From the NCBI GenBank assembly GCA_002309955.1, contig DBXQ01000094.1:1-18066 (forward strand): a DNA stretch of 18,066 nt, in the 5' to 3' direction. Of this stretch, positions 1 through 6,808 are shown piece after piece. Source of the stretch: Bacteroidales bacterium UBA1208. GTDB taxonomy: Bacteria; Bacteroidota; Bacteroidia; Bacteroidales; P3. The notes beneath the pieces are model-generated. The model saw nothing but the letters and a program-made list of their open reading frames with translations. It made no database searches and was not told the DNA's origin. Each line of letters starts with the position of its first letter. The stretch's first letter is position 1. Made by a program: the position numbers and the translations under genes.

Positions 1-149
1 GTTGCACTTCGAGGTTGAATCTATAGTCGAGTGATTTTGTCCATGTGGAATAATAATCAAGGCTTTTTCGCGTTAATTATTATAATAAACGGGGCTGCTG
101 TACCGTCTGGAAAGACGACTACACGGCCAACACAAACTCAATCAAAACT
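1..149. other. Leader region with no recognisable gene
   Basis: This stretch lies upstream of the first gene. A short open stretch in frame 2 ends at the TGA at 32-34 and could be the tail of an upstream gene, but it is too short to identify. The middle (about 70-90) is AT-rich. A small hairpin is possible at about 104-117 (CGTCT, GGAA loop, AGACG), but the stem is only 5 bp with no following T-run, so I do not call it a terminator. I see no clear Bacteroidales promoter here. Confidence 0.4.
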
Positions 150-1628
150 ATGATGAAAAAAATTATTATTGCAACGGTTATCGCTTTTACGCTTTGTGCC
201 TGCGGCCACAGCAAGCAAGGTCTCACGTTCAATCCCAACGACGGGGAAGAGGCAGAACTGACCATGCCCGACGGCGAGGTGGTGAGATATACCGCATACG
301 AACATCTCTATTATGTGAGGAATGTGGAAGATACAGCCTACCAGTATTTGAACGTGTATGTGCCAGAAGGTGCCACCCGGACAACCCCTATTCTGCTACG
401 CACATACATCGGTGGATATATGTCTGCCAAAGCACGCAGGCCACAGGCTGGCGATGCCACAGGGCGCGCGCTGAAAGAGGGCTATGTGGTGGTGATTCCC
501 GGTTCGCGAGGGCGCGACGCGATGCAGGACAACGTTTATATCGGCCGTGCCCCCAAGGGACTGCTTGACTTGAAAGCAGCCATCCGCTACCTGCGGTTGT
601 TCGACCGCGAGATGCCTGGCAATGCCGAACGAATCATCATCGACGGCACCAGTGCCGGAGGAGCCATGTCGGCCTTGGTGGGAGCCACGGGCAATCATCC
701 CGCCTATGACGAAATGCTGTCCGACATGGGCGCCGCCAAAGAGTCGGACGATGTGTATGCTGCTGTATGCTTCTGTCCTATCACCGACTTGGAGCATGCC
801 GACATTGTCTATGAATGGCTCTACAATGGGACCCCGAGTCGCCAACGGTCAGCCCAACAGCTACCTATCAGCAACCAATTGAAAGAGCAGTTCCCTAACT
901 ACATCAACGATTTGAAGTTGAAAGACTGGGATGGCAATGAGGTGACAGCGGACAATTACATGGATCTGCTGCGAAGGGAGTTGATACGCTCAGCGCAAAC
1001 GGCTAAGAACGCCGGCGCAGATATCAGCGACACACTGGGGTTTGCTTTCAGCCAAGAGACGATGGGGGGAATGCCCCCTATCAACGGCGGCAAGAATACT
1101 GCCCTGCCCATGATGCAGGCACCTCAACCGCAACGGGGTGAGTATGTGATTGGGCTTGACATGCAGCGGTACCTGAACTATGTGGCAAGCACCCAGCCGC
1201 TGAAGACCGCCCCCGCATTCGATACAAAGGGGGTGGTAGGACAGCATGCTTCGGCCGAGAACGAACTGTTTGGCGGCACGGATGGCAGCAGTATGAATTT
1301 CACCGTCTACAGTGCATATAAGAATGGTAAAGACTTGCCTAAGGAGGTGGTGGACAACGTGTATTTGATGAATCCGATGAACTTTATAGGGATTGAGGAG
1401 AATGAGGTCGGCAAAAACAAGAAGGAGAATAAGCACGCTGTGGCCCAGCATTGGTATATCCGCCATGGGGCAAGAGACCGCGACACAGGTTTCCCCATTC
1501 CGCTGAACTTGGCCTTGAAACTGAACGAGGCAGGATGCGATGTGAACTTTCTTTTTGCATGGAATCGCGGCCACAGTGGCGACTATGCGCTGGACGAGCT
1601 GTTCGGCTGGATGAAAAGCATTTTGTAA
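150..1628 (+). CDS. Subtype-B tannase-like alpha/beta-hydrolase lipoprotein
   Basis: This is a 492-residue secreted esterase. The N-terminus is a lipoprotein signal: basic MMKK, a hydrophobic stretch, and a lipobox LCAC with the lipidated Cys at residue 18, so it is probably anchored in a membrane facing the periplasm or cell surface. The nucleophile elbow GTSAGG places the catalytic Ser at 168. Near the C-terminus GARDRD (Asp443) and RGHSGD (His475) complete a Ser-Asp-His triad. The 32-residue Asp-His spacing equals that of the Lactobacillus plantarum subtype-B tannase triad (Ser163, Asp419, His451, from memory). Members of that family hydrolyse galloyl esters, but related Bacteroidales proteins may act on other esters, so the substrate is uncertain. 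The start could be ATG 150 or ATG 153. No operon partner related to tannin use is visible. Confidence 0.8.
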   Translation: MMKKIIIATVIAFTLCACGHSKQGLTFNPNDGEEAELTMPDGEVVRYTAYEHLYYVRNVEDTAYQYLNVYVPEGATRTTPILLRTYIGGYMSAKARRPQAGDATGRALKEGYVVVIPGSRGRDAMQDNVYIGRAPKGLLDLKAAIRYLRLFDREMPGNAERIIIDGTSAGGAMSALVGATGNHPAYDEMLSDMGAAKESDDVYAAVCFCPITDLEHADIVYEWLYNGTPSRQRSAQQLPISNQLKEQFPNYINDLKLKDWDGNEVTADNYMDLLRRELIRSAQTAKNAGADISDTLGFAFSQETMGGMPPINGGKNTALPMMQAPQPQRGEYVIGLDMQRYLNYVASTQPLKTAPAFDTKGVVGQHASAENELFGGTDGSSMNFTVYSAYKNGKDLPKEVVDNVYLMNPMNFIGIEENEVGKNKKENKHAVAQHWYIRHGARDRDTGFPIPLNLALKLNEAGCDVNFLFAWNRGHSGDYALDELFGWMKSIL

Positions 1629-1647
1629 CAGACATGATTATTCGACC

Positions 1648-2292
1648 ATGGCATTCGATTTCAAGAAAGAATACAAGGAGTTTTACATGCCTGCCCGTAA
1701 ACCGACATTGGTGACGGTGCCACCGATGAACTATGTGGCGGTGAGCGGCAAGGGAAACCCCAACCAAGAAGGGAGCGAATACAAGCGGAGCATCGACCTG
1801 CTATATGGTATAGCCTATACTATCAAGATGAGTAAGTTGGGAGACCACCGCATAGAGGGCTATTTCGATTATGTGGTGCCACCGCTGGAGGGGCTTTGGT
1901 GGACGGGTACAGGTCGGTTTGACTACACCGACAAGGAGGCGCTACACTTTATCTCAATGATACGGCTGCCAGATTTTGTGACACGAGTGGAATTTGACTG
2001 GGCCGTGGCCGAAGCCACACGGAAGAAAAAAGTTGACTATTCGGCGGTGGAGTTTCTCACTTACGACGAGGGGCTTTGCGTGCAATGCATGCACGTGGGA
2101 CCTTACGACGGCGAGCCGGACACCATCGCCGCCATGGAGTCTTTTGCCGCCAGTTGTGGCCACCGCACTGCGTTGAGTTCTACACGCCACCACCACGAAA
2201 TCTATTTGAGCGACCCTCGCAAGACCGCCCCGGAAAAGACGAAGACTGTGATAAGGATACCAATATCGGAGTTGTCGAAGCAATCAGAATAA
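1648..2292 (+). CDS. GyrI-like small-molecule-binding domain protein
   Basis: This 214-residue cytoplasmic protein resembles the stand-alone GyrI-like / SOUL-fold proteins found widely in Bacteroidetes and Firmicutes. Matching features are the N-terminal FDFKKEYKEFY segment, a PPMNYVAVSGKGNPN turn, the central IEGYFDYVVPPLEGLWW stretch, and a late MHVGPYDGEPDTI loop. In this fold a cleft binds small, often hydrophobic, ligands, and some relatives are hydrolases or drug sequestering proteins. There is no DNA-binding domain in front of it, so it is not an AraC or MerR regulator. It starts at ATG 1648, 19 bp after the esterase gene, and is followed after a short gap by an acetyltransferase, so the three may be co-transcribed. 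The ligand is unknown. Confidence 0.75.
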   Translation: MAFDFKKEYKEFYMPARKPTLVTVPPMNYVAVSGKGNPNQEGSEYKRSIDLLYGIAYTIKMSKLGDHRIEGYFDYVVPPLEGLWWTGTGRFDYTDKEALHFISMIRLPDFVTRVEFDWAVAEATRKKKVDYSAVEFLTYDEGLCVQCMHVGPYDGEPDTIAAMESFAASCGHRTALSSTRHHHEIYLSDPRKTAPEKTKTVIRIPISELSKQSE

Positions 2293-2318
2293 TTGGAGAA
2301 ATCAGAACAATTTTTACT

Positions 2319-2858
2319 ATGAATAACTACGAAACCGATAGAATACTGCTGCGCCCATGGAGGGAGAGCGATGCCGAGACCCTGTTCAAGTATGCCTCCG
2401 ACCCTGAGGTGGGGCCACGCGCAGGATGGCCCCCACACAAGAGTGTGGAGGAAAGCCTTGTGGTCATCCGCACACTTTTCAGCGGCGAGGGGATGTGGGC
2501 TGTGGTGTGGAGAGAGACAGGTGAGGCCATCGGATGTGTTGGTTATTTGCCATCCACCTCTTCCAACCTGAAGATTGAGTCCGACCAAGCCGAGGTGGGC
2601 TACTGGATTGCCCGCCCCTATTGGGGGATGGGCATCTGTACAGAGGCACTTGTCCTTGTTATCGAACACTGCTTTAATGTGAAAGGGTTCAGCACCCTTT
2701 GGGGGACCTACTTTCCCAGCAATCCCGCGTCCGGTCGCGTGATGGAGAAATGCGGTTTCGTGGACACTGGCAGGGAGACCGTCTGCCCCAACCTCGAAGT
2801 CGGTTCAGACCAGCCAGTGAAGGTGATGCAAAAAGATAATGACAGACTTATACAATAA
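2319..2858 (+). CDS. GNAT family N-acetyltransferase (RimJ/RimL-like)
   Basis: This 179-residue protein has the layout of the RimJ/RimL branch of GNAT acetyltransferases, which transfer acetyl from acetyl-CoA to a protein N-terminus or a small amine. The N-terminal ETDRILLRPWRESDAE segment is the family's first strand and helix. Motif A is EVGYWIARPYWGMGICTEAL, whose R-x-x-x-G-x-G loop contacts the CoA pyrophosphate. The later SNPASGRVMEKCGF segment is motif B. The open frame extends upstream to 2076, but it overlaps the previous gene and has no homology there. ATG 2319, followed by the typical N-terminus, is the credible start. The acceptor substrate cannot be told from sequence. Confidence 0.88.
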   Translation: MNNYETDRILLRPWRESDAETLFKYASDPEVGPRAGWPPHKSVEESLVVIRTLFSGEGMWAVVWRETGEAIGCVGYLPSTSSNLKIESDQAEVGYWIARPYWGMGICTEALVLVIEHCFNVKGFSTLWGTYFPSNPASGRVMEKCGFVDTGRETVCPNLEVGSDQPVKVMQKDNDRLIQ

Positions 2859-2863
2859 AAAAG

Positions 2864-3631
2864 ATGAAGAAAGCACTTTTTACCACGATGATTCTCTGTG
2901 CGGTGGCCATGATAGCCTCGGCACAAGAGTTCCCATGGTTCTGGCACGAGAACGACTATGCTCTCAAGGGGCATGTGAAGGAAGTGCGGGAATACCATAT
3001 CGAGATGAGAGGCGACCCCGAATTGCAAGATACCGACTACTATTTCTACACCTACTCCCCCGATGGGCATATACTCACCGAGTACTTTAATGACGTGGAC
3101 AAATTGTGTCACAACACCTACTATTGGAGCACGCACCTCGACTCCATTGTCCGGGACGGCGACTGCTATTCTTTCGAGTACTATCTCTATGATGACAACG
3201 ATCGTCTCGAACGGGTGATACATGGAGTCTATGGGCGCACTGACACAACGTCTATCATATACGACAAACGGGGCTTCCCTGTAAAGACCAGTGGAGATTT
3301 CGACAGCAAAGCGAACGAACCCTGGTATGAATGGTATGACGACGGGCGTATCAAGGGCATTGGATCAAAGTATTGGGGCAAACAATATGAGTACGACAGC
3401 CTGGGCCGATTGATAAAAGAGTCATCCCAAGATAAACTCGTTGTGACATTCACCTACAATGAGCAAGGCGACATTGCACAAATCCAGGATGACCCGAATG
3501 GCAATCGGTTCTACAATCAAGGCAAGGTTACGACATCAAACTACAACTACAAATACGACAGCCACGGCAACTGGATTGAGCAATATAGCGGCAAGACACT
3601 TGAAATCATTCGGACAATAACATATTACTAA
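2864..3631 (+). CDS. Secreted YD-repeat-like hypothetical protein
   Basis: This 255-residue protein has a clear signal peptide (MKK, hydrophobic core, ASAQ, cleavage expected before Gln21). The mature part is rich in Tyr, Asp and Gly and contains several degenerate units such as YEYDSLGRLIKE, FTYNEQGDIAQI and YKYDSHGNWIEQ. These match the short beta-hairpin YD/RHS-type repeat seen in many secreted Bacteroidetes proteins. It lacks the RHS core, a toxin tip or a sorting domain, so it is not a polymorphic toxin. It starts 5 bp after the acetyltransferase gene and is likely co-transcribed with it. Function is unknown; a cell-envelope or surface role is the only inference. Confidence 0.7.
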   Translation: MKKALFTTMILCAVAMIASAQEFPWFWHENDYALKGHVKEVREYHIEMRGDPELQDTDYYFYTYSPDGHILTEYFNDVDKLCHNTYYWSTHLDSIVRDGDCYSFEYYLYDDNDRLERVIHGVYGRTDTTSIIYDKRGFPVKTSGDFDSKANEPWYEWYDDGRIKGIGSKYWGKQYEYDSLGRLIKESSQDKLVVTFTYNEQGDIAQIQDDPNGNRFYNQGKVTTSNYNYKYDSHGNWIEQYSGKTLEIIRTITYY

Positions 3632-3713
3632 AATATTATAATCAACAACAATATGCCCCACTAACTATGAGAAAGTTCAGAAACCACCATGATACCTTTT
3701 TGACTATAAACTA

Positions 3714-3749
3714 TCGGACCTATCCGACAAGTCTGACAAGTCCGACAAA
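3714..3749. repeat. Left array of four 9-bp TCNGACNNN units
   Basis: Four 9-bp units stand in a row: TCGGACCTA, TCCGACAAG, TCTGACAAG, TCCGACAAA. The array ends 18 bp before the four-helix-bundle start codon. An equivalent four-unit array follows that gene's stop codon at 4338. The period is exactly nine in both. Confidence 0.85.
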
Positions 3750-3767
3750 CCCTAAAAACAATAAAAA

Positions 3768-4337
3768 ATGACAAACAACGAACCCAAGCCATTTTTGAAG
3801 CCTCTCGGTGGCTACCGCAAGCTGCGGGTGTACAAGGTGACAGAGATAATCTGCGACATCACATATCACTTTGCGCATACCTACCTTGGCAAGGGAGACC
3901 GGACTATAGACCAAATGGTGCAGGCAGCGAGGAGTGGCAAACAAAATATCGCCGAGGGTAGTGAGGCTGCCACAACATCACGCGAAACGGAGATAAAGCT
4001 GACCAATGTTGCCAAAGCCAGTTTGGAAGAGTTGTTGGTGGATTATGAAGACTACCTGCGGCAGCACAATCTGACACAATGGAAGAGCGGACACCCACGA
4101 TACGAGCCCATGCGCGAATACGCCCGAAGTGAAAAGATATATGCTGAGTATCCGACCCTATTGCAGAAGATGAACGACGAAGAACTTGCCAATCTCTGCA
4201 TCACACTGATTAATCAAGCAACCTATATGCTACGCCGACTGATAGAGAAACAGCAACAGCAGTTTCTACAAGAAGGTGGCGTAAGAGAACAAATGACCCG
4301 AGCAAGACTAAACTACAGGAACATCAACCCCAAGTAA
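3768..4337 (+). CDS. Four-helix-bundle protein (S23/Avd-like, with C-terminal suffix)
   Basis: This 189-residue, helix-rich protein belongs to the four-helix-bundle group related to the 23S rRNA intervening-sequence protein and to the Avd accessory protein of diversity-generating retroelements. The recognisable family core is QMVQAARSGKQNIAEGSEA followed by SRETEIKLTNVAKASLEELLVDYEDYL, at about residues 47-95. The extra C-terminal helices (about 120-175) match the longer suffix-bearing subfamily common in Bacteroidales. No reverse transcriptase or template repeat lies nearby, so a diversity-generating retroelement is not supported. The gene is framed by two arrays of 9-bp units and lies immediately before the first transketolase fragment. 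The function of the stand-alone members is unknown. The start is ATG 3768, after an A-rich leader. Confidence 0.8.
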   Translation: MTNNEPKPFLKPLGGYRKLRVYKVTEIICDITYHFAHTYLGKGDRTIDQMVQAARSGKQNIAEGSEAATTSRETEIKLTNVAKASLEELLVDYEDYLRQHNLTQWKSGHPRYEPMREYARSEKIYAEYPTLLQKMNDEELANLCITLINQATYMLRRLIEKQQQQFLQEGGVREQMTRARLNYRNINPK

Positions 4338-4373
4338 TCGGACCAGTCAGACTTGTCGGACAAGTCCGACCCA
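4338..4373. repeat. Right array of four 9-bp TCNGACNNN units, with palindrome
   Basis: The array begins at the base after the stop codon: TCGGACCAG, TCAGACTTG, TCGGACAAG, TCCGACCCA. It mirrors the left array at 3714. Within it, 4350-4366 is a palindrome with perfect 8-bp arms (GACTTGTC, one spacer base, GACAAGTC) that could form a hairpin in DNA or RNA. No T-run follows, so it is not a canonical terminator. Confidence 0.85.
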
Positions 4374-4401
4374 AAAGAACGAACAATAAAACATTAATAC
4401 A

Positions 4402-4488
4402 ATGACCCACTACGAAAAACAATCTAGCAAAGAGTTGCGCGCCGGTATGGGAAAGGTGATTGTGAATTTGAATAGCAAGAATAACTAA
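4402..4488 (+). pseudogene. Transketolase C-subunit 5' fragment, copy 1
   Basis: The first 17 codons (MTHYEKQSSKELRAGMG) match the start of the transketolase gene at 17612 and the longer fragment at 5130. Against copy 2, 44 of 51 bases are identical by my count. After codon 17 the similarity stops and the frame runs through unrelated codons to TAA at 4486-4488, giving a 28-residue peptide. The A-rich leader before the ATG also resembles that of the intact gene. It is a remnant and not an independent gene. It is closer to copy 2 than to copy 3, since both have AGC at codon 9 and TTG at codon 12. Confidence 0.8.
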
Positions 4489-4510
4489 TAAAAACGTCAA
4501 TGAAACAATA

Positions 4511-5098
4511 ATGAAACGTATACGCATTCTCTTCATTTCTGTTTTGACTCTGCTGATGTTGCAGGGGTGCATCACTGTTGAAGTGAACACCCCATGGAAC
4601 AAGAAGTCATCAATCAGGAAAGCTGCACGATATACCAACCATATCCCACTGACGGTGGAGCAGCTGCGTACGATGCTTTCTACCCCCGACTCTACCCATA
4701 CCAAGGTGGTCATCATGTACGACATCGGCTGCAGTGCTTGTCGCGACTGCTTTAAACACTACCCTAATTTCCTAAGTCAACACGACACGTCAAGGACGCA
4801 CATCTACTTCGTGCAGACCACTTGCAACGACTTCGACCGCGTTGATGCACTTTTCGCCCGATACGGCATCAACACCACCCTTTACTACCTTCTCGACGAC
4901 ACCCCCGCTTTTGCCGCCACACGCGACAACGACCGTTGCTACGTCAACATAGCGAATCACCTCTGTGGACGCACCGACCTCACCGCCCCCACAGGTATCC
5001 CTCACTACTACATTGTCGATTATGATGGCTCCATCACCGTCACCCAAAATATCTTCGGTTTACCCACCAAAGTATGCACCCCCAATGGATGTAAATAG
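4511..5098 (+). CDS. Thioredoxin-like lipoprotein
   Basis: This 195-residue lipoprotein has a signal peptide with lipobox LQGC (Cys20). The mature part shows a thioredoxin fold pattern: a strand KVVIMYDIGC leading into the CxxC active site C74-S-A-C77, with a third Cys at 80, and later the cis-proline loop TGIP (Pro164) before the strand HYYIVDYDG. This suggests a periplasmic thiol-disulfide oxidoreductase or a TlpA/AhpC-type relative. The CSACRDC sequence is not a standard WCGPC or WCPPC site, so redox potential and partner cannot be guessed. It is the only gene between transketolase fragments 1 and 2, as if it were the cargo of its own insertion. The alternative is a structural thioredoxin-like domain without activity. 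Confidence 0.75.
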   Translation: MKRIRILFISVLTLLMLQGCITVEVNTPWNKKSSIRKAARYTNHIPLTVEQLRTMLSTPDSTHTKVVIMYDIGCSACRDCFKHYPNFLSQHDTSRTHIYFVQTTCNDFDRVDALFARYGINTTLYYLLDDTPAFAATRDNDRCYVNIANHLCGRTDLTAPTGIPHYYIVDYDGSITVTQNIFGLPTKVCTPNGCK

Positions 5099-5129
5099 AA
5101 ACAGATAATAATCAAAATAAAGTAATATT

Positions 5130-5294
5130 ATGACCCACTACGAAATCAAATCAAGCAAAGAGTTGCGTGCTGGCATGGGAGAAGGCCTGATAGAAGCTGG
5201 CAAGTGTAACGAGAATGTCGTCGCCCTCAGCGCCGACGTGAAAGGCAGCGTCAAGATGGACGGCTTCGTAGTGCTACGAAACATCAACAGATAA
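5130..5294 (+). pseudogene. Transketolase C-subunit 5' fragment, copy 2
   Basis: The first 46 codons (5130-5267) match 17612-17749 with 126 of 138 identical bases by my count. Most differences are silent, with changes at codons 9 and 26 (Ser for Gln, Cys for Arg). At codon 47 homology ends abruptly at a 16-bp palindrome, and the frame stops at TAA 5292-5294, so a 54-residue stub could be made. It lies directly upstream of hsdM1. With the intact gene downstream of hsdR it brackets the whole defence locus as a direct repeat. The 9% divergence argues against a very recent tandem duplication and for recombination with a diverged allele. Confidence 0.88.
5265..5280. repeat. Palindrome at the insertion junction
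   Basis: TTCGTAGTGCTACGAA has perfect 7-bp arms with a 2-bp spacer. It covers the exact point (5267/5268) where the transketolase-derived sequence ends. The right arm with the next base, CTACGAAA, also occurs near the start codon of copies 1 to 3 of the transketolase sequence (CACTACGAAA). It could be a recombination site or a by-product of joining. It has no T-run and is not called a terminator. Confidence 0.65.
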
Positions 5295-5332
5295 GCATCT
5301 TTTAATTGCCTTATGACAAATACTACAAACTA

Positions 5333-6808
5333 ATGTTAACTTTATCGCAATTAGAACAATATCTTTCAAAAGCGGCGTGGATACTGAAAGGCCCTGTAGA
5401 CGCTGCTGATTTTAAAGTGTATATATTTCCTTTGCTTTTTTTTAAGAGAATTTCGGATGTATATGATGAAGAATACAATGAGGCGTTGAAAGAGAGCGAG
5501 GGTGACCACGATTATGCTTCTGCTACCGAGATGCACCGCTTTATCATACCGAAGGGTTGCCATTGGAATGATGTAAGGATAGTTACTACTAATGTAGGTA
5601 GTGCTATTAAAGGGGCTTTCTCTCAAATTGAACAGGCCAACCCTCATTATTTGGCCAACATCTTTGGTGACGCTGCTTGGACAAACAAGGACAAACTGTC
5701 TGATGAACTCCTCTGCCGTCTCATCGAGCATTATTCCCAATACAACCTCTCCAACTCCAATGTAGAGCCTGATGTCCTTGGACGGGCATACGAGTATTTG
5801 ATAAAGATGTTCGCCGATCAAACCAACAAGAAAGCCGGTGAGTTCTACACGCCTCGTTCGGTGGTCCGACTGATGGGATTGATAGTCAACCCACAGGCTG
5901 GCGAAACCATCTACGACCCTGCCTGTGGTACGGCTGGTATGCTTCTGGAATGTATCGAACAGGTCAAACAGAAAGGGGGCGACTATAGAACACTGAAGTT
6001 ATATGGTCAGGAGAAGAATCTTACTACCTCCACCATTGCTCGCATGAATATGTTTCTGCATGGCATTGAAGACTTCTATATCGAACGTGGCGATACACTT
6101 CGAGAGCCCAAATTCTTCAAGTACGACAAGATGCAGCAATTCGATATAGTCATTGCTAATCCGCCGTTCTCGCTGAAAAACTGGGGGGCTGAAGTGTGGG
6201 CCGACGATCTTTACGGACGTAATATCGCAGGTATGCCACCCAACGGCAATGGCGATATGGCATGGGTGCAGCACATGATCAAGTCGATGGATGAAAAGTC
6301 CGGACGAGTGGCTGTGGTGTTGCCCCACGGTGCCCTCTTCCGCAAACATTCCGAAGCCAAGATTCGTTCCGTACTATTGGAGAACGATTTGTTGGAAGCC
6401 GTGATAGGTCTCGGAGACAATATTTTCTATGGTGCCACGTTGTCTGCCTGTATCCTGGTATTCAGGGCACGTAAAGACATCTCGAGGAAAGGCAAGGTGT
6501 TGTTCGTCGATGCCGCCGACCAAGTGAGAAAAGGTCGTGCACAAAATACACTCGAGGCAGGGCATATCGACACCATCTTCGGCTGGTATTCTGATTTCAG
6601 AGACGTAAAGAACCACGTAAAAGTTGCCACAATTGAGGATGTCCGTGGTAATGACTACAATCTGAATATCCCACTTTATGTGGAAAAAGAGGTTGTAGAT
6701 AACCTGCCCACACTTGAAGAGGCTAAAGACCAACTGCGCATTGCCTCAAAGGAAGCCCGTGAGGCCGAAGAACGTTTCATTCAACTGCTTAAGGAGTTTG
6801 CCCAATGA
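5333..6808 (+). CDS. hsdM: Type I DNA methyltransferase subunit M1 (NPPF, predicted m6A)
   Basis: This 491-residue M subunit is of usual HsdM length. An N-terminal helical HsdM_N domain (residues 1-140, including DFKVYIFPLLFFKRISDVYDEEY) packs against HsdS. The N6-Mtase domain follows, with SAM-binding motif I DPACGTAG (Asp195) and catalytic motif IV NPPF (276-279). NPPF is typical of adenine-N6 methyltransferases. The open frame begins at TTG 5306, but ATG 5333 (MLTLSQLEQYL) matches the normal family start and the start of the neighbouring M2. The last codons overlap hsdM2 by 4 bp (ATGA), so translation is coupled. No clear promoter is visible in the 65 bp between the transketolase remnant and this gene. 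Confidence 0.95.
   Translation: MLTLSQLEQYLSKAAWILKGPVDAADFKVYIFPLLFFKRISDVYDEEYNEALKESEGDHDYASATEMHRFIIPKGCHWNDVRIVTTNVGSAIKGAFSQIEQANPHYLANIFGDAAWTNKDKLSDELLCRLIEHYSQYNLSNSNVEPDVLGRAYEYLIKMFADQTNKKAGEFYTPRSVVRLMGLIVNPQAGETIYDPACGTAGMLLECIEQVKQKGGDYRTLKLYGQEKNLTTSTIARMNMFLHGIEDFYIERGDTLREPKFFKYDKMQQFDIVIANPPFSLKNWGAEVWADDLYGRNIAGMPPNGNGDMAWVQHMIKSMDEKSGRVAVVLPHGALFRKHSEAKIRSVLLENDLLEAVIGLGDNIFYGATLSACILVFRARKDISRKGKVLFVDAADQVRKGRAQNTLEAGHIDTIFGWYSDFRDVKNHVKVATIEDVRGNDYNLNIPLYVEKEVVDNLPTLEEAKDQLRIASKEAREAEERFIQLLKEFAQ

Noticed and set aside
104..117. Rho-independent terminator upstream of the first gene
   Set aside because: The stem is only 5 bp and no T-run follows.
990..1574. Reverse-strand open frame inside the esterase gene
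   Set aside because: It is fully antisense to a well-supported hydrolase and its translation is low in recognisable structure.
2076..2318. Upstream extension of the acetyltransferase reading frame
   Set aside because: It overlaps the GyrI-like gene in another frame and has no family resemblance. The GNAT N-terminus begins at ATG 2319.
3768..4337. Diversity-generating retroelement accessory gene
   Set aside because: No reverse transcriptase, template repeat or variable repeat lies in the window, so the protein is only distantly Avd-like.
3714..4373. CRISPR array
   Set aside because: The units are only 9 bp, contiguous and without spacers, and no cas gene is present.
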